From positions 868,001 to 932,000 of the forward strand of contig NZ_JABFDM010000002.1 of the NCBI RefSeq assembly GCF_013178945.1: a stretch of 64,000 bases of DNA, given 5' to 3'. A program made the translations under genes and the position numbers. The notes under the pieces are model-generated. The model was not told the DNA's origin. It saw only the letters and a program-made list of their open reading frames with translations, and did not search any database. Shown here piece by piece: positions 15,365-24,382 of the stretch (positions within the stretch are counted from its first letter, which is position 1; every line of letters begins with the position of its first letter). The DNA is from Bradyrhizobium aeschynomenes (GTDB lineage Bacteria; Pseudomonadota; Alphaproteobacteria; Rhizobiales; Xanthobacteraceae).

Positions 15365-16651
15365 TCATGCAGGATCATTGCGCAAGATGCGGCGCGCCGT
15401 GGCAAGCCCGCTCGCCAGCGCCGCCTCGACCGTGCCCATGTCGCGGCCGCGATACAGCGCCTCGCCCGAGATCAGCACCGGCCCACCCTCCCAGCGCGTC
15501 AGCACATCCTGCGCATCGCGCGTTGCCAGCGTCGCGTAGGAATAGGCGCCGCGCGCAAACGGGTCCTTCGCCCAGTCGAACGCATGCGCCGCGACCAGCG
15601 CGGGCCCGAGAACGGTCACGGGTTTGGCGAAGATGTCGCCGAGCGCCGCCAGTCCCGCTTCGATCAGCGTCGTCTCGTCGAGCGCGGCGAAGTCGTGCGT
15701 CGGCGGTCCGGCGAGCCAGCCAGTCAGCACCGCATGATCGTTCGGGTGCTGCGTCCACCACACCGGCACCGCGGCGTCGGACAGCATGAACAGCATGTCC
15801 GAGAGATCGGGGGCCGGCATCGCCGTCCACCAGCGGCGCTCGAACCGCAGCAGCAGCTTGATGACGTTGCCGAAGCCGATGTCCGCTGCTGCCGCGACCT
15901 GACCTTGCATGGCCGCCGGAAGCGCGATGGTCTGCAGCAAGGGCAACGGCACGGTCAGAATGACGACGTCGCCGCGATGCGTGCGGCCATCGGCGCAGCG
16001 CACGATCGCGCCCTCCGCCGCACCCTCGATCGCCGTCACGATTGACTGAAACGCAATTCTGACGCCACGCGCGCGGCACTCCGCCACAAGATGATCCAGC
16101 AGCACACCATAGCCGCCGACGATGCGCGCCTGCCCGCCGTGATCGCCGCCCATCCACTCCTCGCGCAGCGCGAACACGCTCGCCAGATCCGGATCGGCGG
16201 CATCATAGCCCTGCACCATCCCGAGCACGGACTCGCGCAAGGCGGCGAACTCCGCACCGGCGAAATGCTTCTCGAGCAGCATCGTGACGGTGATGTCCTC
16301 GTCGAGCGTTGCCAGCACCTCGTGCAGCCGGCCGATCTGCCGATCGGCAGGATCGTTGCGCGAGAGCACGCCGTTCTCGACATGCCATCGCTCGCCTTCG
16401 ATCGGCTGCGCCGACAGTCCGGCCTCGGCCAGCAGCTGATAGGTGACCGGCGCCTCGCCATGGATGAACTCGGCGCCCGCATCCGCCCTGTATCCGAACA
16501 CGCTCTCTGCAAGCGGATGGATACGGCCGCCGCAGCGCTCGCGCGCCTCCAGCAGAGTCACCTTGCGCCCGGCGCGTGAAAGCTCGCGCGCGGCCATCAG
16601 GCCCGCGGCCCCGGCGCCGACGATGATGATGTGATCTCGTCTCTCAACCAT
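15365..16651 (-). CDS. FAD-dependent amine oxidase (flavin monoamine oxidase family)
   Basis: A 428-residue flavoprotein. The Rossmann dinucleotide motif is at the N-terminus (HIIIVGAGAAGLMAARELSRAG), followed by the amine-oxidase GG doublet (ERCGGRIHPL) and near the C-terminus the FAD-binding end SGEALYRGRDMGTVEAALASG. Such enzymes oxidise amines to imines with release of H2O2; the substrate is not evident. No signal peptide. Its start overlaps the stop of the RibD-like gene by 8 bases, so the two are translationally coupled. Confidence 0.9.
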   Translation of the reverse strand: MVERRDHIIIVGAGAAGLMAARELSRAGRKVTLLEARERCGGRIHPLAESVFGYRADAGAEFIHGEAPVTYQLLAEAGLSAQPIEGERWHVENGVLSRNDPADRQIGRLHEVLATLDEDITVTMLLEKHFAGAEFAALRESVLGMVQGYDAADPDLASVFALREEWMGGDHGGQARIVGGYGVLLDHLVAECRARGVRIAFQSIVTAIEGAAEGAIVRCADGRTHRGDVVILTVPLPLLQTIALPAAMQGQVAAAADIGFGNVIKLLLRFERRWWTAMPAPDLSDMLFMLSDAAVPVWWTQHPNDHAVLTGWLAGPPTHDFAALDETTLIEAGLAALGDIFAKPVTVLGPALVAAHAFDWAKDPFARGAYSYATLATRDAQDVLTRWEGGPVLISGEALYRGRDMGTVEAALASGLATARRILRNDPA

Positions 16652-17363
16652 GACTGGCCTGGGCCGGCGCCGCCGGGCCGTTCGTGATCTTGTAGCGCAG
16701 CCACAGCGCGCCGCCCTCCAGCGCCGTCGTGTTTTCCAGCGTCATCGCCGTGATCGGCGCGCGCTGACCGGTCTCGCTCTCCGGCGAGTCGAACACGCTC
16801 GGCGCGCCCTTGGCGCCATCGATGGCAGGACAGAGCACGAGATTGAACTCGTCGACCAGGCCTGCGCGCAGGAACGCGCCGTTGGCGCCGCCACCACCTT
16901 CGAGCAGCAGGCGCTTCACCCCGAGTTCGCGCGCAACGATGTCGAGCACCAACGCGAGATCGAGCTGCCTCTCGCCGGCAAAGACGTATGATACGCCCTC
17001 GCTGCGCAGCCCCGCGAGATGCGCGTCCGAGACGGCTTCGCTGAGCACCACCACGATCGGATCGCCGCCGATGTCGGCGCGACCCCAGCAGATCTTGCCA
17101 CTTGCATCGAGCACGATTCCATAGGCCTTGGCGTCGCGCCGGACGATCCAGTTCTCGCGCGGGAAACGCTCGCTCGTCGTCGCCGGATAGGCCGTGCCCT
17201 TGGCGAATTCCTGGCCAGTGACGCGGCCGATCAGCCAGGCATCGCCGTCGAGCTGGTCGTGCACCTGCTCGAACACATCGCCGGAGCTCTTCGGGCGCCA
17301 GCGGCTCGGCAGGATCCGGCCATCGAGGCTCGAAGCCATCAGGCAGATCACCTCCGGTTTCAT
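16644..17363 (-). CDS. Dihydrofolate reductase/RibD C-terminal domain reductase
   Basis: A 239-residue protein with one RibD C-terminal (DHFR-like) domain: MKPEVICLMASSLDGRI at the start, VKRLLLEGGGGANGAFL near residue 155 for nucleotide binding, and VDEFNLVLCPAIDGAKG after it. Members are NADPH-dependent reductases, some in riboflavin synthesis, many of unknown role; with no deaminase domain and no rib neighbours this is not a canonical ribD. AAAGGACGG precedes the ATG at 17363. It starts a minus-strand operon with the amine oxidase. Confidence 0.85.
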   Translation of the reverse strand: MKPEVICLMASSLDGRILPSRWRPKSSGDVFEQVHDQLDGDAWLIGRVTGQEFAKGTAYPATTSERFPRENWIVRRDAKAYGIVLDASGKICWGRADIGGDPIVVVLSEAVSDAHLAGLRSEGVSYVFAGERQLDLALVLDIVARELGVKRLLLEGGGGANGAFLRAGLVDEFNLVLCPAIDGAKGAPSVFDSPESETGQRAPITAMTLENTTALEGGALWLRYKITNGPAAPAQASHG

Positions 17364-17507
17364 GCATCCGTCCTTTCGTCGCTGCGCGGGCTCACCGAAC
17401 AGGTCTCCCGCGGCCTTGTCAACGAAGCGACGCGCGTTTCGTTCGACCACGGCGAGCCACGTCGAAGGCGGCCGCGAAGCCCGGCGCTGTCGCCACGCCC
17501 ATCCCTG

Positions 17508-17700
17508 CGCTGGCAGGGCTATCGCATTTGATGTCGAAGTGTTGCGCTCGCCTGCCTCCACGGCGTCATGGCCGGGCTTGTCCCGGCCATCCACGTCGTC
17601 CAGCATGCTGAGAACGACGTGGATGCCCGGGACGAAGCCCGGGCATGACGATGTGGAAACGGTTTCGCGAAAAACTCAGATTGCGATAGCCCTGCCTGCG
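17508..17700. mobile_element. MITE-like element, copy 1 (about 193 bp)
   Basis: The ends are inverted: GGCAGGGCTATCGCA at 17512-17526 and its exact complement at 17682-17696, extending to about 19 bp with one mismatch. Inside is a long interrupted palindrome built on ATGGCCGGGCTTGTCCCGG and GCCCGGGACGAAGCCCGGG. Two diverged copies lie at about 54367-54583 and 55588-55775. It has no coding capacity and sits in the spacer between two divergent genes. Confidence 0.75.
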
Positions 17701-17728
17701 CTAGGGTCGAGCGGAATCGGAGCGTGTC

Positions 17729-19261
17729 ATGACAAGCGAAATTCCGCCGCGCAGACGCATCGCCATCGGGATGCGCGGGGTGGCCCTGCTGGCCGCCGCG
17801 CTCGCCGGCCTCGCCTGCTGCGTCGCCGGGATCTGGCAGCTCGAAGCCGCCCGCGCCGGCGTGACGATCACATCGCTGCAGGCCGGCACGACCCCGATGA
17901 CCGTCTATCGCCGCGACGGCGCCGCGGCCGCGCCGGTGGTCGTGATCGCGCATGGCTTCGCGGGCTCGCGCCAGTTCATGGAGGCCTATGCGCTGACCCT
18001 GGCGCATGCCGGTTATCTCGCGGTCTCGTTCGATTTCGAGGGCCATGGCCGCAATCCCGTGGCGATGTCGGGCGACGTCACGCGCGTCGACGGCACCACG
18101 CGGAGGCTGATGAGCGAGATCGGCCGGGTCACCGACGCCGCGTTGTCCCTGCCCGGCGCGGATGGCCGGGTCGCCCTGCTCGGGCACTCGATGGCCTCCG
18201 ACATCATCGTGCGCCAGGCGCTGGCCGATCCGCGCATTGCCGCGACGGTGGCGATCTCGATGTTCTCCGAAGCCGCCACGGCAAGCGCGCCGCGCAACCT
18301 TCTGATCATCACGGGTGAGTGGGAGACGTCCCTGCGCCAGGACGCGTTGCGCAACCTCAGGCTCGCGGATTCCGCCGCGCAAGAAGGCGATACTGTCGGC
18401 GATCCCGCCGGCAGCGGCGGCCGCCGCGCCGTGGTGGCGCCGGGGGTCGAGCATGTCAGCGTGCTGTATTCGACGACAGGACTACGCGAGGCGCGCGACT
18501 GGCTCGACCGGGTGTTCGGCCGCAGCAGCAGCGGCCCGGTGGCCGCGACCGGCGGCGCGATCGCGCTGCTGCTCGCCGGCATCGTACTGCTGGCCTGGCC
18601 GCTGGCCGAGCTGCTGCCGAAGGGCGAGGCGCCACCGCCGACAATTCCGCTGCGCAGCCTTGCGATTGCCACGCTGGTGCCCGCGGTGGTGACGCCGATC
18701 GTTCTGAGATTCGTCGAGACGCGCTTCCTGCCGGTGCTGGTCGCCGACTATCTCGCGGTGCATCTGTTCGCCTATGGCGCGCTGTCGCTCCTGCTGCTGC
18801 ACCTGCGCGGTGTGCGCTTCGGCCGCCTGGCCTGGCTCGCGGCGCTGGCGCTGGCCGCCTATGGCATTGCCATCTTCGGCGGCGCGCTCGACCGCTACGT
18901 CGCCTCCTTCATGCCGATCGCGGCGCGCGTGCCGATCATCGCCGCGATCGCCATCGGCGCGGTGCCCTACATGCTCGCCGACAGCATCGCCAACCAGGGC
19001 GGCCACGCCGCGCTGTGGCGCACGGCGTGGATTCGCGCCGCATTCCTGGCCTCGCTCGGCGGCGCCGTCGCGCTCGATTTCAAGCGGCTGTTCTTCCTGC
19101 TGATCATCATCCCGGTCATCGTGCTGTTCTTCATCGTGTTCGGGCTGATCGGCGGCTCTGTCGGCCGCAGAACCTGCTCGCCGCTCGCTGAAGGCATCGG
19201 CCTCGGCCTGATCCTGGCGTGGTCGCTCGGAGTCTCGTTCCCGATGTTCCTGCCGGGCTAG
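17729..19261 (+). CDS. Membrane protein with N-terminal alpha/beta hydrolase domain
   Basis: A 510-residue protein. One membrane helix (residues 15-35) is followed by an alpha/beta-hydrolase domain at about 40-265: oxyanion region VVIAHGFAGSRQF, nucleophile elbow LLGHSMAS, and a late histidine in APGVEHVSVLY. The C-terminal half (about 275-505) has at least seven hydrophobic segments. The hydrolase domain is therefore membrane-tethered and probably periplasmic. This architecture is found in uncharacterised dienelactone-hydrolase-like proteins; the substrate is unknown. CGGAGCG lies upstream of the ATG. Confidence 0.82.
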   Translation: MTSEIPPRRRIAIGMRGVALLAAALAGLACCVAGIWQLEAARAGVTITSLQAGTTPMTVYRRDGAAAAPVVVIAHGFAGSRQFMEAYALTLAHAGYLAVSFDFEGHGRNPVAMSGDVTRVDGTTRRLMSEIGRVTDAALSLPGADGRVALLGHSMASDIIVRQALADPRIAATVAISMFSEAATASAPRNLLIITGEWETSLRQDALRNLRLADSAAQEGDTVGDPAGSGGRRAVVAPGVEHVSVLYSTTGLREARDWLDRVFGRSSSGPVAATGGAIALLLAGIVLLAWPLAELLPKGEAPPPTIPLRSLAIATLVPAVVTPIVLRFVETRFLPVLVADYLAVHLFAYGALSLLLLHLRGVRFGRLAWLAALALAAYGIAIFGGALDRYVASFMPIAARVPIIAAIAIGAVPYMLADSIANQGGHAALWRTAWIRAAFLASLGGAVALDFKRLFFLLIIIPVIVLFFIVFGLIGGSVGRRTCSPLAEGIGLGLILAWSLGVSFPMFLPG

Positions 19262-19312
19262 CGCGCGACGAGCCCGCGGTGCTGGGCACGGACATCGAGC
19301 ATCGCAATCCCC

Positions 19313-19513
19313 TCAGATGAGAACCAGCACCGTCCGCCTCGGCGCGCCTGAGGACAGCGGCACCGTCCCGCCATCGAGCAGGCGAACATCCTCGCGCGCG
19401 GTCACGCTGTCGCGCGCCTTGAGCTTCGCGGCGCGCCGCCGAAGATACAGCGCAACGCGCAGGTCCAGCCAGATCCGGACATGCAGGACAAGCAGGGTCA
19501 ACTCGTTTGTCAT
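19313..19513 (-). CDS. Small hypothetical protein
   Basis: A 66-residue frame with a hydrophobic start (MTNELTLLVLHVRIWLDLRV) and a basic middle (RRRAAKLKARD). An AAGAGA sequence lies about 10 bases before the ATG. No family is recognised. A longer frame back to 19594 is possible but overlaps a GC hairpin (19565-19587). It converges on the hydrolase gene. Existence is uncertain. Confidence 0.4.
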   Translation of the reverse strand: MTNELTLLVLHVRIWLDLRVALYLRRRAAKLKARDSVTAREDVRLLDGGTVPLSSGAPRRTVLVLI

Positions 19514-19605
19514 CTCAAAAATCTCTTCGCAATGTCTGTCCGTGTTGGACGTGAGCGCGCTCCTGCAACCCGGCGGGACCGGGTTGCGCGGCACAAAGCG
19601 CCGGG

Positions 19606-19648
19606 AAAAATAGACGGCCGGCCCGTCGCGGCGTGACGGGCCGGCCGT
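19606..19648 (-). terminator. Rho-independent terminator of the GMC oxidoreductase gene
   Basis: Six bases past the stop of the GMC gene, on the minus strand, a perfect 14-bp stem (ACGGCCGGCCCGTC at 19614-19627 and its complement at 19635-19648) with a 7-base loop is followed by CTATTTTT. Confidence 0.85.
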
Positions 19649-19654
19649 GCGGGA

Positions 19655-21256
19655 CTAATTCACGCCATGCGCCGACTTGATCATGTCGGCGGCGCGCTCG
19701 CCGATGACGACGCACGGCGCCATCGTGTTGCCGCTGGTGATCTCCGGCATGATCGACGCATCAGCGATGCGCAGCCTGTCGATGCCATAGACCTTCAGCC
19801 TGCCATCCACGACCGACATCACATCGTGCCCCATCTTGGCCGTACACGACTGGTGCCAATACGTGACTGCAGCGTTGCGCACGAAGCACTCCATCGCCGC
19901 CGCATCACGCTTGCCCGGAAGGGCTTCGCGCTTGACGAGTCGGTTGAAGGCCGGGTCGGCGCCCAACGCGCGACACAGCTCGATATTGGCGTGAGCCGCG
20001 GCAAGGTCATCCGGATGCGACAGCGTGTTCGCCGCGATGCGGATCGGATCGTCAGGATTTGGCCCCGACAGATGCAGCGCGCCGCGGCTCTTTGGATGCG
20101 CGAGGCCCGCGAACATGGTCCAACCATGCTCCGGAACGTCCGGCCCCATCGTCTCCGCGCTGACCACCGGAAACTCGACCTGACAATGGAACATGTCGGG
20201 ACAGGCCAGGGCCGCATCGCTCTTCCAGTACAGCGTCGCTTCCGAGCCGCCGTGACCGACCTCCTGCGGCTCGCGATATTCGAAGACGCAGGCGAACGCG
20301 ATGTGGTCCTGGTGATTGCGGCCGACGCCCGGCAGATGCTGAATCACTGGAATGCCGTGACGCCGGAGTTCGTCCTCCGGACCGATGCCGGATTGCATCA
20401 GAACCTTCGGCGTGTGGATGGCGCCGAGGGAAAGCACGACTTCGCGGTCCGCCATAAACCGACAGCGGTTCGACCCGTGCATTGCTTCCACGCCGACGAC
20501 GGTGCTGCCGTCCAGGATCAGCCGCGTGACCATCGTGTCCGTCAGGACCGTGAGGTTGGGCTGCCCGAGACGCGGATGCACATAGGACCGGTAGATCGAC
20601 GAGCGCCGTCCATCCTTGATGATCAGATCGTTGATGGCCGCGCCGCCGCGGCCCTCCATCATGGCGCCGTTCGGACTGTCGAACGCCGGCAGTCCCAGCG
20701 ATTGCGCAGCCTCGATCAACGTCCGCGCGATCGGCTGCGGATGGGCCGCGGGCCCCACATGAACCGGCCCGCTGGTGCCGCGGCGGCGCGGGTCGGGCGT
20801 GCCCTGCCAGCTTTCGATGCGGCGATAGATCTCCAGCACGGACTCATAGCCCCACGCCGGATCCCGCGCCTCCGCGGCGAAGCGCTCCCAATCATTGCGA
20901 TGGCCGCGGGCCCACACCATCACGTTGATGCTCGAGCCGCCGCCCAGCACCTTGCCCATGTTGAGCGGGATGGAGCGTCCGTTCAGATGCGGATTGGGCT
21001 CGGCCTTGAAGTTCCAGTCGCGCGCCGAGCCCAGATTGAGCGGCCACTGCGCCGGGGTCATGACCTCAGGAACGTCATCGCTGCCGCCCGCCTCGAGCAG
21101 GAGCACGCGGACCGCCGGGTCTTCAGCCAGCCGTGCGGCCACGACCGAACCGGACGATCCGGCGCCGCAGACGATGAAATCGTATCGCCCTGAACCGTCT
21201 TCAGGCCTCGCCGTGGTGTTCCGCAGCGGATCGTGGTCGTGGATATCGGTCGCCAT
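19655..21256 (-). CDS. GMC family FAD oxidoreductase (choline dehydrogenase-like)
   Basis: A 533-residue glucose-methanol-choline oxidoreductase. The FAD motif is at about residue 27 (FIVCGAGSSGSVVAARLAE), the GMC signature region follows (MGKVLGGGSSINVMVWARGH), and the C-terminal catalytic part has WHQSCTAKMG and the final LRIADASIMPEITSGNTMAP. Such enzymes oxidise alcohols to aldehydes; the substrate is not evident and a BetA role is not supported by betaine genes nearby. The ATG at 21256 has GGAGAGGGAG upstream; a frame extension to 21379 runs into the AT-rich promoter. It is divergent from the HTH-receiver-GAF regulator and ends in a strong terminator. Confidence 0.9.
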   Translation of the reverse strand: MATDIHDHDPLRNTTARPEDGSGRYDFIVCGAGSSGSVVAARLAEDPAVRVLLLEAGGSDDVPEVMTPAQWPLNLGSARDWNFKAEPNPHLNGRSIPLNMGKVLGGGSSINVMVWARGHRNDWERFAAEARDPAWGYESVLEIYRRIESWQGTPDPRRRGTSGPVHVGPAAHPQPIARTLIEAAQSLGLPAFDSPNGAMMEGRGGAAINDLIIKDGRRSSIYRSYVHPRLGQPNLTVLTDTMVTRLILDGSTVVGVEAMHGSNRCRFMADREVVLSLGAIHTPKVLMQSGIGPEDELRRHGIPVIQHLPGVGRNHQDHIAFACVFEYREPQEVGHGGSEATLYWKSDAALACPDMFHCQVEFPVVSAETMGPDVPEHGWTMFAGLAHPKSRGALHLSGPNPDDPIRIAANTLSHPDDLAAAHANIELCRALGADPAFNRLVKREALPGKRDAAAMECFVRNAAVTYWHQSCTAKMGHDVMSVVDGRLKVYGIDRLRIADASIMPEITSGNTMAPCVVIGERAADMIKSAHGVN

Positions 21257-21367
21257 TCTGTACTCCCTCTCCGTTTGAAGTGGATTCAACACATCCCCAG
21301 CGTGCATTCGCGGCCAGATGACACCTGGTTTCGGTATCCCTATGCCACGCTGCGGGATTGCTTGTAT

Positions 21368-21420
21368 CAAATTTATCAATTATAGCAATAATATCAAATA
21401 TAATAGTTTTGTGATCGAAA
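21368..21420. promoter_or_regulatory. AT-rich divergent promoter region
   Basis: About 53 bp of strikingly AT-rich DNA (for example ATTATAGCAATAATATCAAA) in an otherwise GC-rich segment, between the divergent GMC gene and its probable regulator. This probably holds the promoters and operator; no single hexamer pair can be assigned with confidence. Confidence 0.5.
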
Positions 21421-21527
21421 TGACGCGCTTGCGATTGAACCCAGGCGGCTCTGGCGCGATCCAGGCGGGAGCACGGATCGTTCACGAGGGGCTGCAAACC
21501 AATTGGCCAGCCGATACGGTGCAGCCC

Positions 21528-22637
21528 ATGGACAAGGACGTTTTGACGACATCCGAGGCAGCGAAGCTGCTGGGGATCTCCGTGCGCACGGCGCAATTGC
21601 TGATCGAGGGCGGCACGCTGACCTCCTGGAAGACGCCGGGAGGGCACCGCCGCGTCTACCGCACCGAGGTCGAAGCGCTCATCGCCCGCACCAGGCCCGC
21701 CCCTGTCCTGGAGTCCTCGCTCGTCATCGTCGTGTGCTCGCCGGACCGTCGGGCGATCTACGAAGCGATGCTGGCGGCCGTGCCGGAATGCACCGTCGCG
21801 ATCCATGAGGATGCCCACACGGCAGCCTTCGTCATTGGCTCACGGCTGCCGGCCGCTGTCATCGTCGACCTCGACGGCGACCATTCCGACCGGCTGGCCT
21901 TCCTAAAGCAGATCGATGGGAATCCGGCATTCGGCTCGATTGCCGTGTTTGCATCGGCAAGCGCGGACGTGATGGCGAGCGGCGATCTCGCCGCCTTGCG
22001 GCGCGTGACGGTGACCTCTCCCGACCAACTGGCGGCTGCGTTGCATCGCCTGTTGCGGGACAAGGAGGCGCCGCATGACATCATCGTGGATGGCGCGCCC
22101 TTCCCGCTCGCATCCAACGAAGGCCGGCGTCTCACCGCGCTGAAGCGCTCGGGCCTGGTCGACACGGCGCCGGAGGACGCCTTCGATCGCCTGACCTGGC
22201 TTGCGAGCCGCAGCCTCGGCACGCCGATCGCGCTGTTGACGATGCTCACCAACGACCGCCAGTGGTTCAAGTCGCGCGTCGGGCTGAAGATGACGGAGAC
22301 GCCGCGAAGCTGGTCGTTCTGCAACCACACCATCCTGCAGAAGGGTGTCTTCGCCGTGAGCGACCTGGCCCACGAGCCCCCGTTCGACACCAATCCCGCC
22401 GTAGCGGGCGCCCCGCATTTCCGCTTCTATGCGGGCGCTCCCGTCACCGATCCGGACGGCTTCGCCGTGGGCGCGCTGTGCGTCATCGACTACGAACCGC
22501 GCAGGCTCGACGCCGAGCAGGAAAAGACGCTGCTCGCTCTGGCCGCGCTGGCGTCAGACGAGATCCGGCTGCGCGCCACCGACCGGCAATTGCGCTGGGC
22601 CTTGGACTCGCTCGACCGGCAGCACGAACGATCCTGA
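21528..22637 (+). CDS. Regulator with excisionase-type HTH, degenerate receiver and GAF domains
   Basis: A 369-residue protein of unusual layout. Residues about 5-50 form a MerR/excisionase-type DNA-binding domain (TTSEAAKLLGISVRTAQLLIEGG, then WKTPGGHRRVYRTEVEAL). Residues about 65-170 resemble a response-regulator receiver with the central aspartate (AVIVDLDGD) but without the usual KP in the last strand (TVTSPDQL). Residues about 205-365 form a GAF domain of the type with QWFKSRVGL, FCNHTILQ, FRFYAGAPV and GALCVIDYEPR. It probably senses a small molecule and regulates the divergent GMC oxidoreductase. The start is uncertain: 21420 is an in-frame alternative, but the domain begins at 21528. 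Confidence 0.78.
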   Translation: MDKDVLTTSEAAKLLGISVRTAQLLIEGGTLTSWKTPGGHRRVYRTEVEALIARTRPAPVLESSLVIVVCSPDRRAIYEAMLAAVPECTVAIHEDAHTAAFVIGSRLPAAVIVDLDGDHSDRLAFLKQIDGNPAFGSIAVFASASADVMASGDLAALRRVTVTSPDQLAAALHRLLRDKEAPHDIIVDGAPFPLASNEGRRLTALKRSGLVDTAPEDAFDRLTWLASRSLGTPIALLTMLTNDRQWFKSRVGLKMTETPRSWSFCNHTILQKGVFAVSDLAHEPPFDTNPAVAGAPHFRFYAGAPVTDPDGFAVGALCVIDYEPRRLDAEQEKTLLALAALASDEIRLRATDRQLRWALDSLDRQHERS

Positions 22638-22773
22638 CGACGGGCAGCCGCTTGCGCGCGGTTTGCGCGACAACGCTCGCCCCGGCCGCTCCCAGTCCTG
22701 TCTTTCCGCCCAGCGCAGGATGACGTGTACGAACGGAGCTGCTCGATGATATGAATTTCGGAGAGGAGCTGTC

Positions 22774-23127
22774 ATGGCGAAACACCGCATCTATACGATG
22801 AGCTTCGCGAGCGTGTATCCGCTCTATGTCGCCAAGAGCGAGAAGAAGGGACGCACCAAAGCGGAGGTCGATCAGATCATCGGCTGGTTGACGGGGTACG
22901 ACCAGAAGGCGCTCGAGGCCCAGCTGCACCGACAGACCGATTTCGAGACCTTCTTCGCGCAGGCGCCCGCGATGAATCCCGCGCGGTCCCTGATCAAGGG
23001 CACGGTCTGCGGCGTCCGCGTCGAGGAGATCGAGGAGCCGACGATGCGGGAGATCCGTTACCTGGACAAGCTGATCGATGAGCTGGCGAGGGGCAAGGCC
23101 ATCGACAAGATCCTGCGCAAGCCCTGA
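22774..23127 (+). CDS. DUF2200 family protein
   Basis: A 117-residue protein typical of DUF2200: [35 protein letters not shown], and [21 protein letters not shown]. Function is unknown; members are small, soluble and widely distributed. GGAGAGGAGC precedes the ATG. It converges on the thioesterase gene, with 19 bp between the stops. Confidence 0.85.
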   Translation: MAKHRIYTMSFASVYPLYVAKSEKKGRTKAEVDQIIGWLTGYDQKALEAQLHRQTDFETFFAQAPAMNPARSLIKGTVCGVRVEEIEEPTMREIRYLDKLIDELARGKAIDKILRKP

Positions 23128-23146
23128 TCGCGCCGCTGCCCCCGGG

Positions 23147-24061
23147 TCAGTCCTGTTCCTCCCCGGGCGCCTGCCGCAGCATGAAATGGCCGAAGGCGGT
23201 GGCGATCGGCTTGGCGGCATCGTCCTGCCAGGCCCGGGCCTCGAACGCGACGACGCGTCGGCCCTGCTTGACGATCGAGGCGGAGGCGATGCTGTCGAGC
23301 GCACGGCCCGAACGCAGGTAGTTGATGGTGAGGCCGATCGGCTTCGGCGGGGACACGCCGAGTTCGCGCATGACGGTGACAATCGCGGCCGTCTCCAGAA
23401 ACGCACCGGTCATGCCGCCATGAATGGCGGGAAGCACGGGATTGCCGATGATCTGGCGCGAGAACGGCATCACCAGGGTGTCGTTCTCGCCGAGCCGAAT
23501 GCCGAGACAGCGCGCAAACGGACTGGTGGCAAACAGCCCCGTGGCATCGTCGGGGGCTTCGAGCGGCGGCGGTGCCCCGGTGAAGGCCGGGCGATCGGTC
23601 AGCATGTTGGTGCGGTTGGCGCCGATCATGAAGCAGGCCGTCGCGGTCGCAACCGGATCGCTCTCCTCCTCCTGAAAGGCTGTGGCACGCACGAAGGCGA
23701 TCGAGCGGGTGACGCGGTAGCACACCGCATGCGCCTTGATGTCGACGCCGGGAGCCGCCGGCTTCTGATAGTCGATGCGCAGGTCGAGCGTGGCGATCGC
23801 CCGGCTGCCGTCGAGCGCGAGCTGCACGGCCATGCCGCAGCTCTCGTCGAGCATCGCGGTGACGACGCCGCCGTGGATCACGCCGGTGTCGCTGTCGCCG
23901 ACGAACACCTCGCGATAGGGCAACGTCGACCAGGCCTCGCCTGAGGCGAAGCGGTCCATACGCAGCCCGCTGATATGGCCATAGACCGATCGGCGATGCC
24001 GGATCGCTTCGGCGAGTTCATCGAAAGCAGGTGTTGCCGTGGTGGTCGGAGTGTCGGACAT
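23147..24061 (-). CDS. Double-hotdog thioesterase (PaaI/YbgC-like domains fused)
   Basis: A 304-residue protein with two hotdog domains in tandem. The first (about residues 30-140) has GVIHGGVVTAMLDESCGMAV and LRIDYQKPAAPG; the second (about 160-290) has AIHGGMTGAFLETAAIVTV and LTINYLRSGRA. Both are of the acyl-CoA thioesterase type, in which HGG and a following acidic residue form the active site. Bacterial single-domain members work as dimers; here one chain probably makes the pair. The substrate is unknown. MSDTP at 24061 and MRYIS at 24079 are alternative starts, neither with a strong ribosome site. Confidence 0.82.
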   Translation of the reverse strand: MSDTPTTTATPAFDELAEAIRHRRSVYGHISGLRMDRFASGEAWSTLPYREVFVGDSDTGVIHGGVVTAMLDESCGMAVQLALDGSRAIATLDLRIDYQKPAAPGVDIKAHAVCYRVTRSIAFVRATAFQEEESDPVATATACFMIGANRTNMLTDRPAFTGAPPPLEAPDDATGLFATSPFARCLGIRLGENDTLVMPFSRQIIGNPVLPAIHGGMTGAFLETAAIVTVMRELGVSPPKPIGLTINYLRSGRALDSIASASIVKQGRRVVAFEARAWQDDAAKPIATAFGHFMLRQAPGEEQD

Positions 24062-24079
24062 CGTCGAGATGTAACGCAT

Positions 24080-24382
24080 GATCGGGACGGCGCGCGAGGT
24101 ATTTTCCGGACCCTCGCCGTGTGGGAGCCTCCGTGGTCCGTCCGCGTCATGATCGTGCAGTGAGACCCGCTCATCTTCGGCCACATGACGCGACACAACT
24201 TTCGGATGCGACCTGCGCCCACGGCATCTGCGATGCGCATGTCCTTGTAGTTGCGCAACGACGCCATATGCGCGCCCCCGCAAATCTACGTACTTCAAAT
24301 CGCGAGCGAGCACGGCGCGCTTAGAACATTGGCAACCTTAATATGGTCATAATGGTCTCAACCGAATCCCGGAGACCTGTCG
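24080..24382. other. Intergenic spacer between divergent genes
   Basis: About 300 bp with no supported gene. The right end (24328-24357) is relatively AT-rich and probably carries the promoter of the coiled-coil protein; I could not assign hexamers with proper spacing. GGAG at 24371-24374 is the ribosome binding site of the next gene. Confidence 0.45.
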
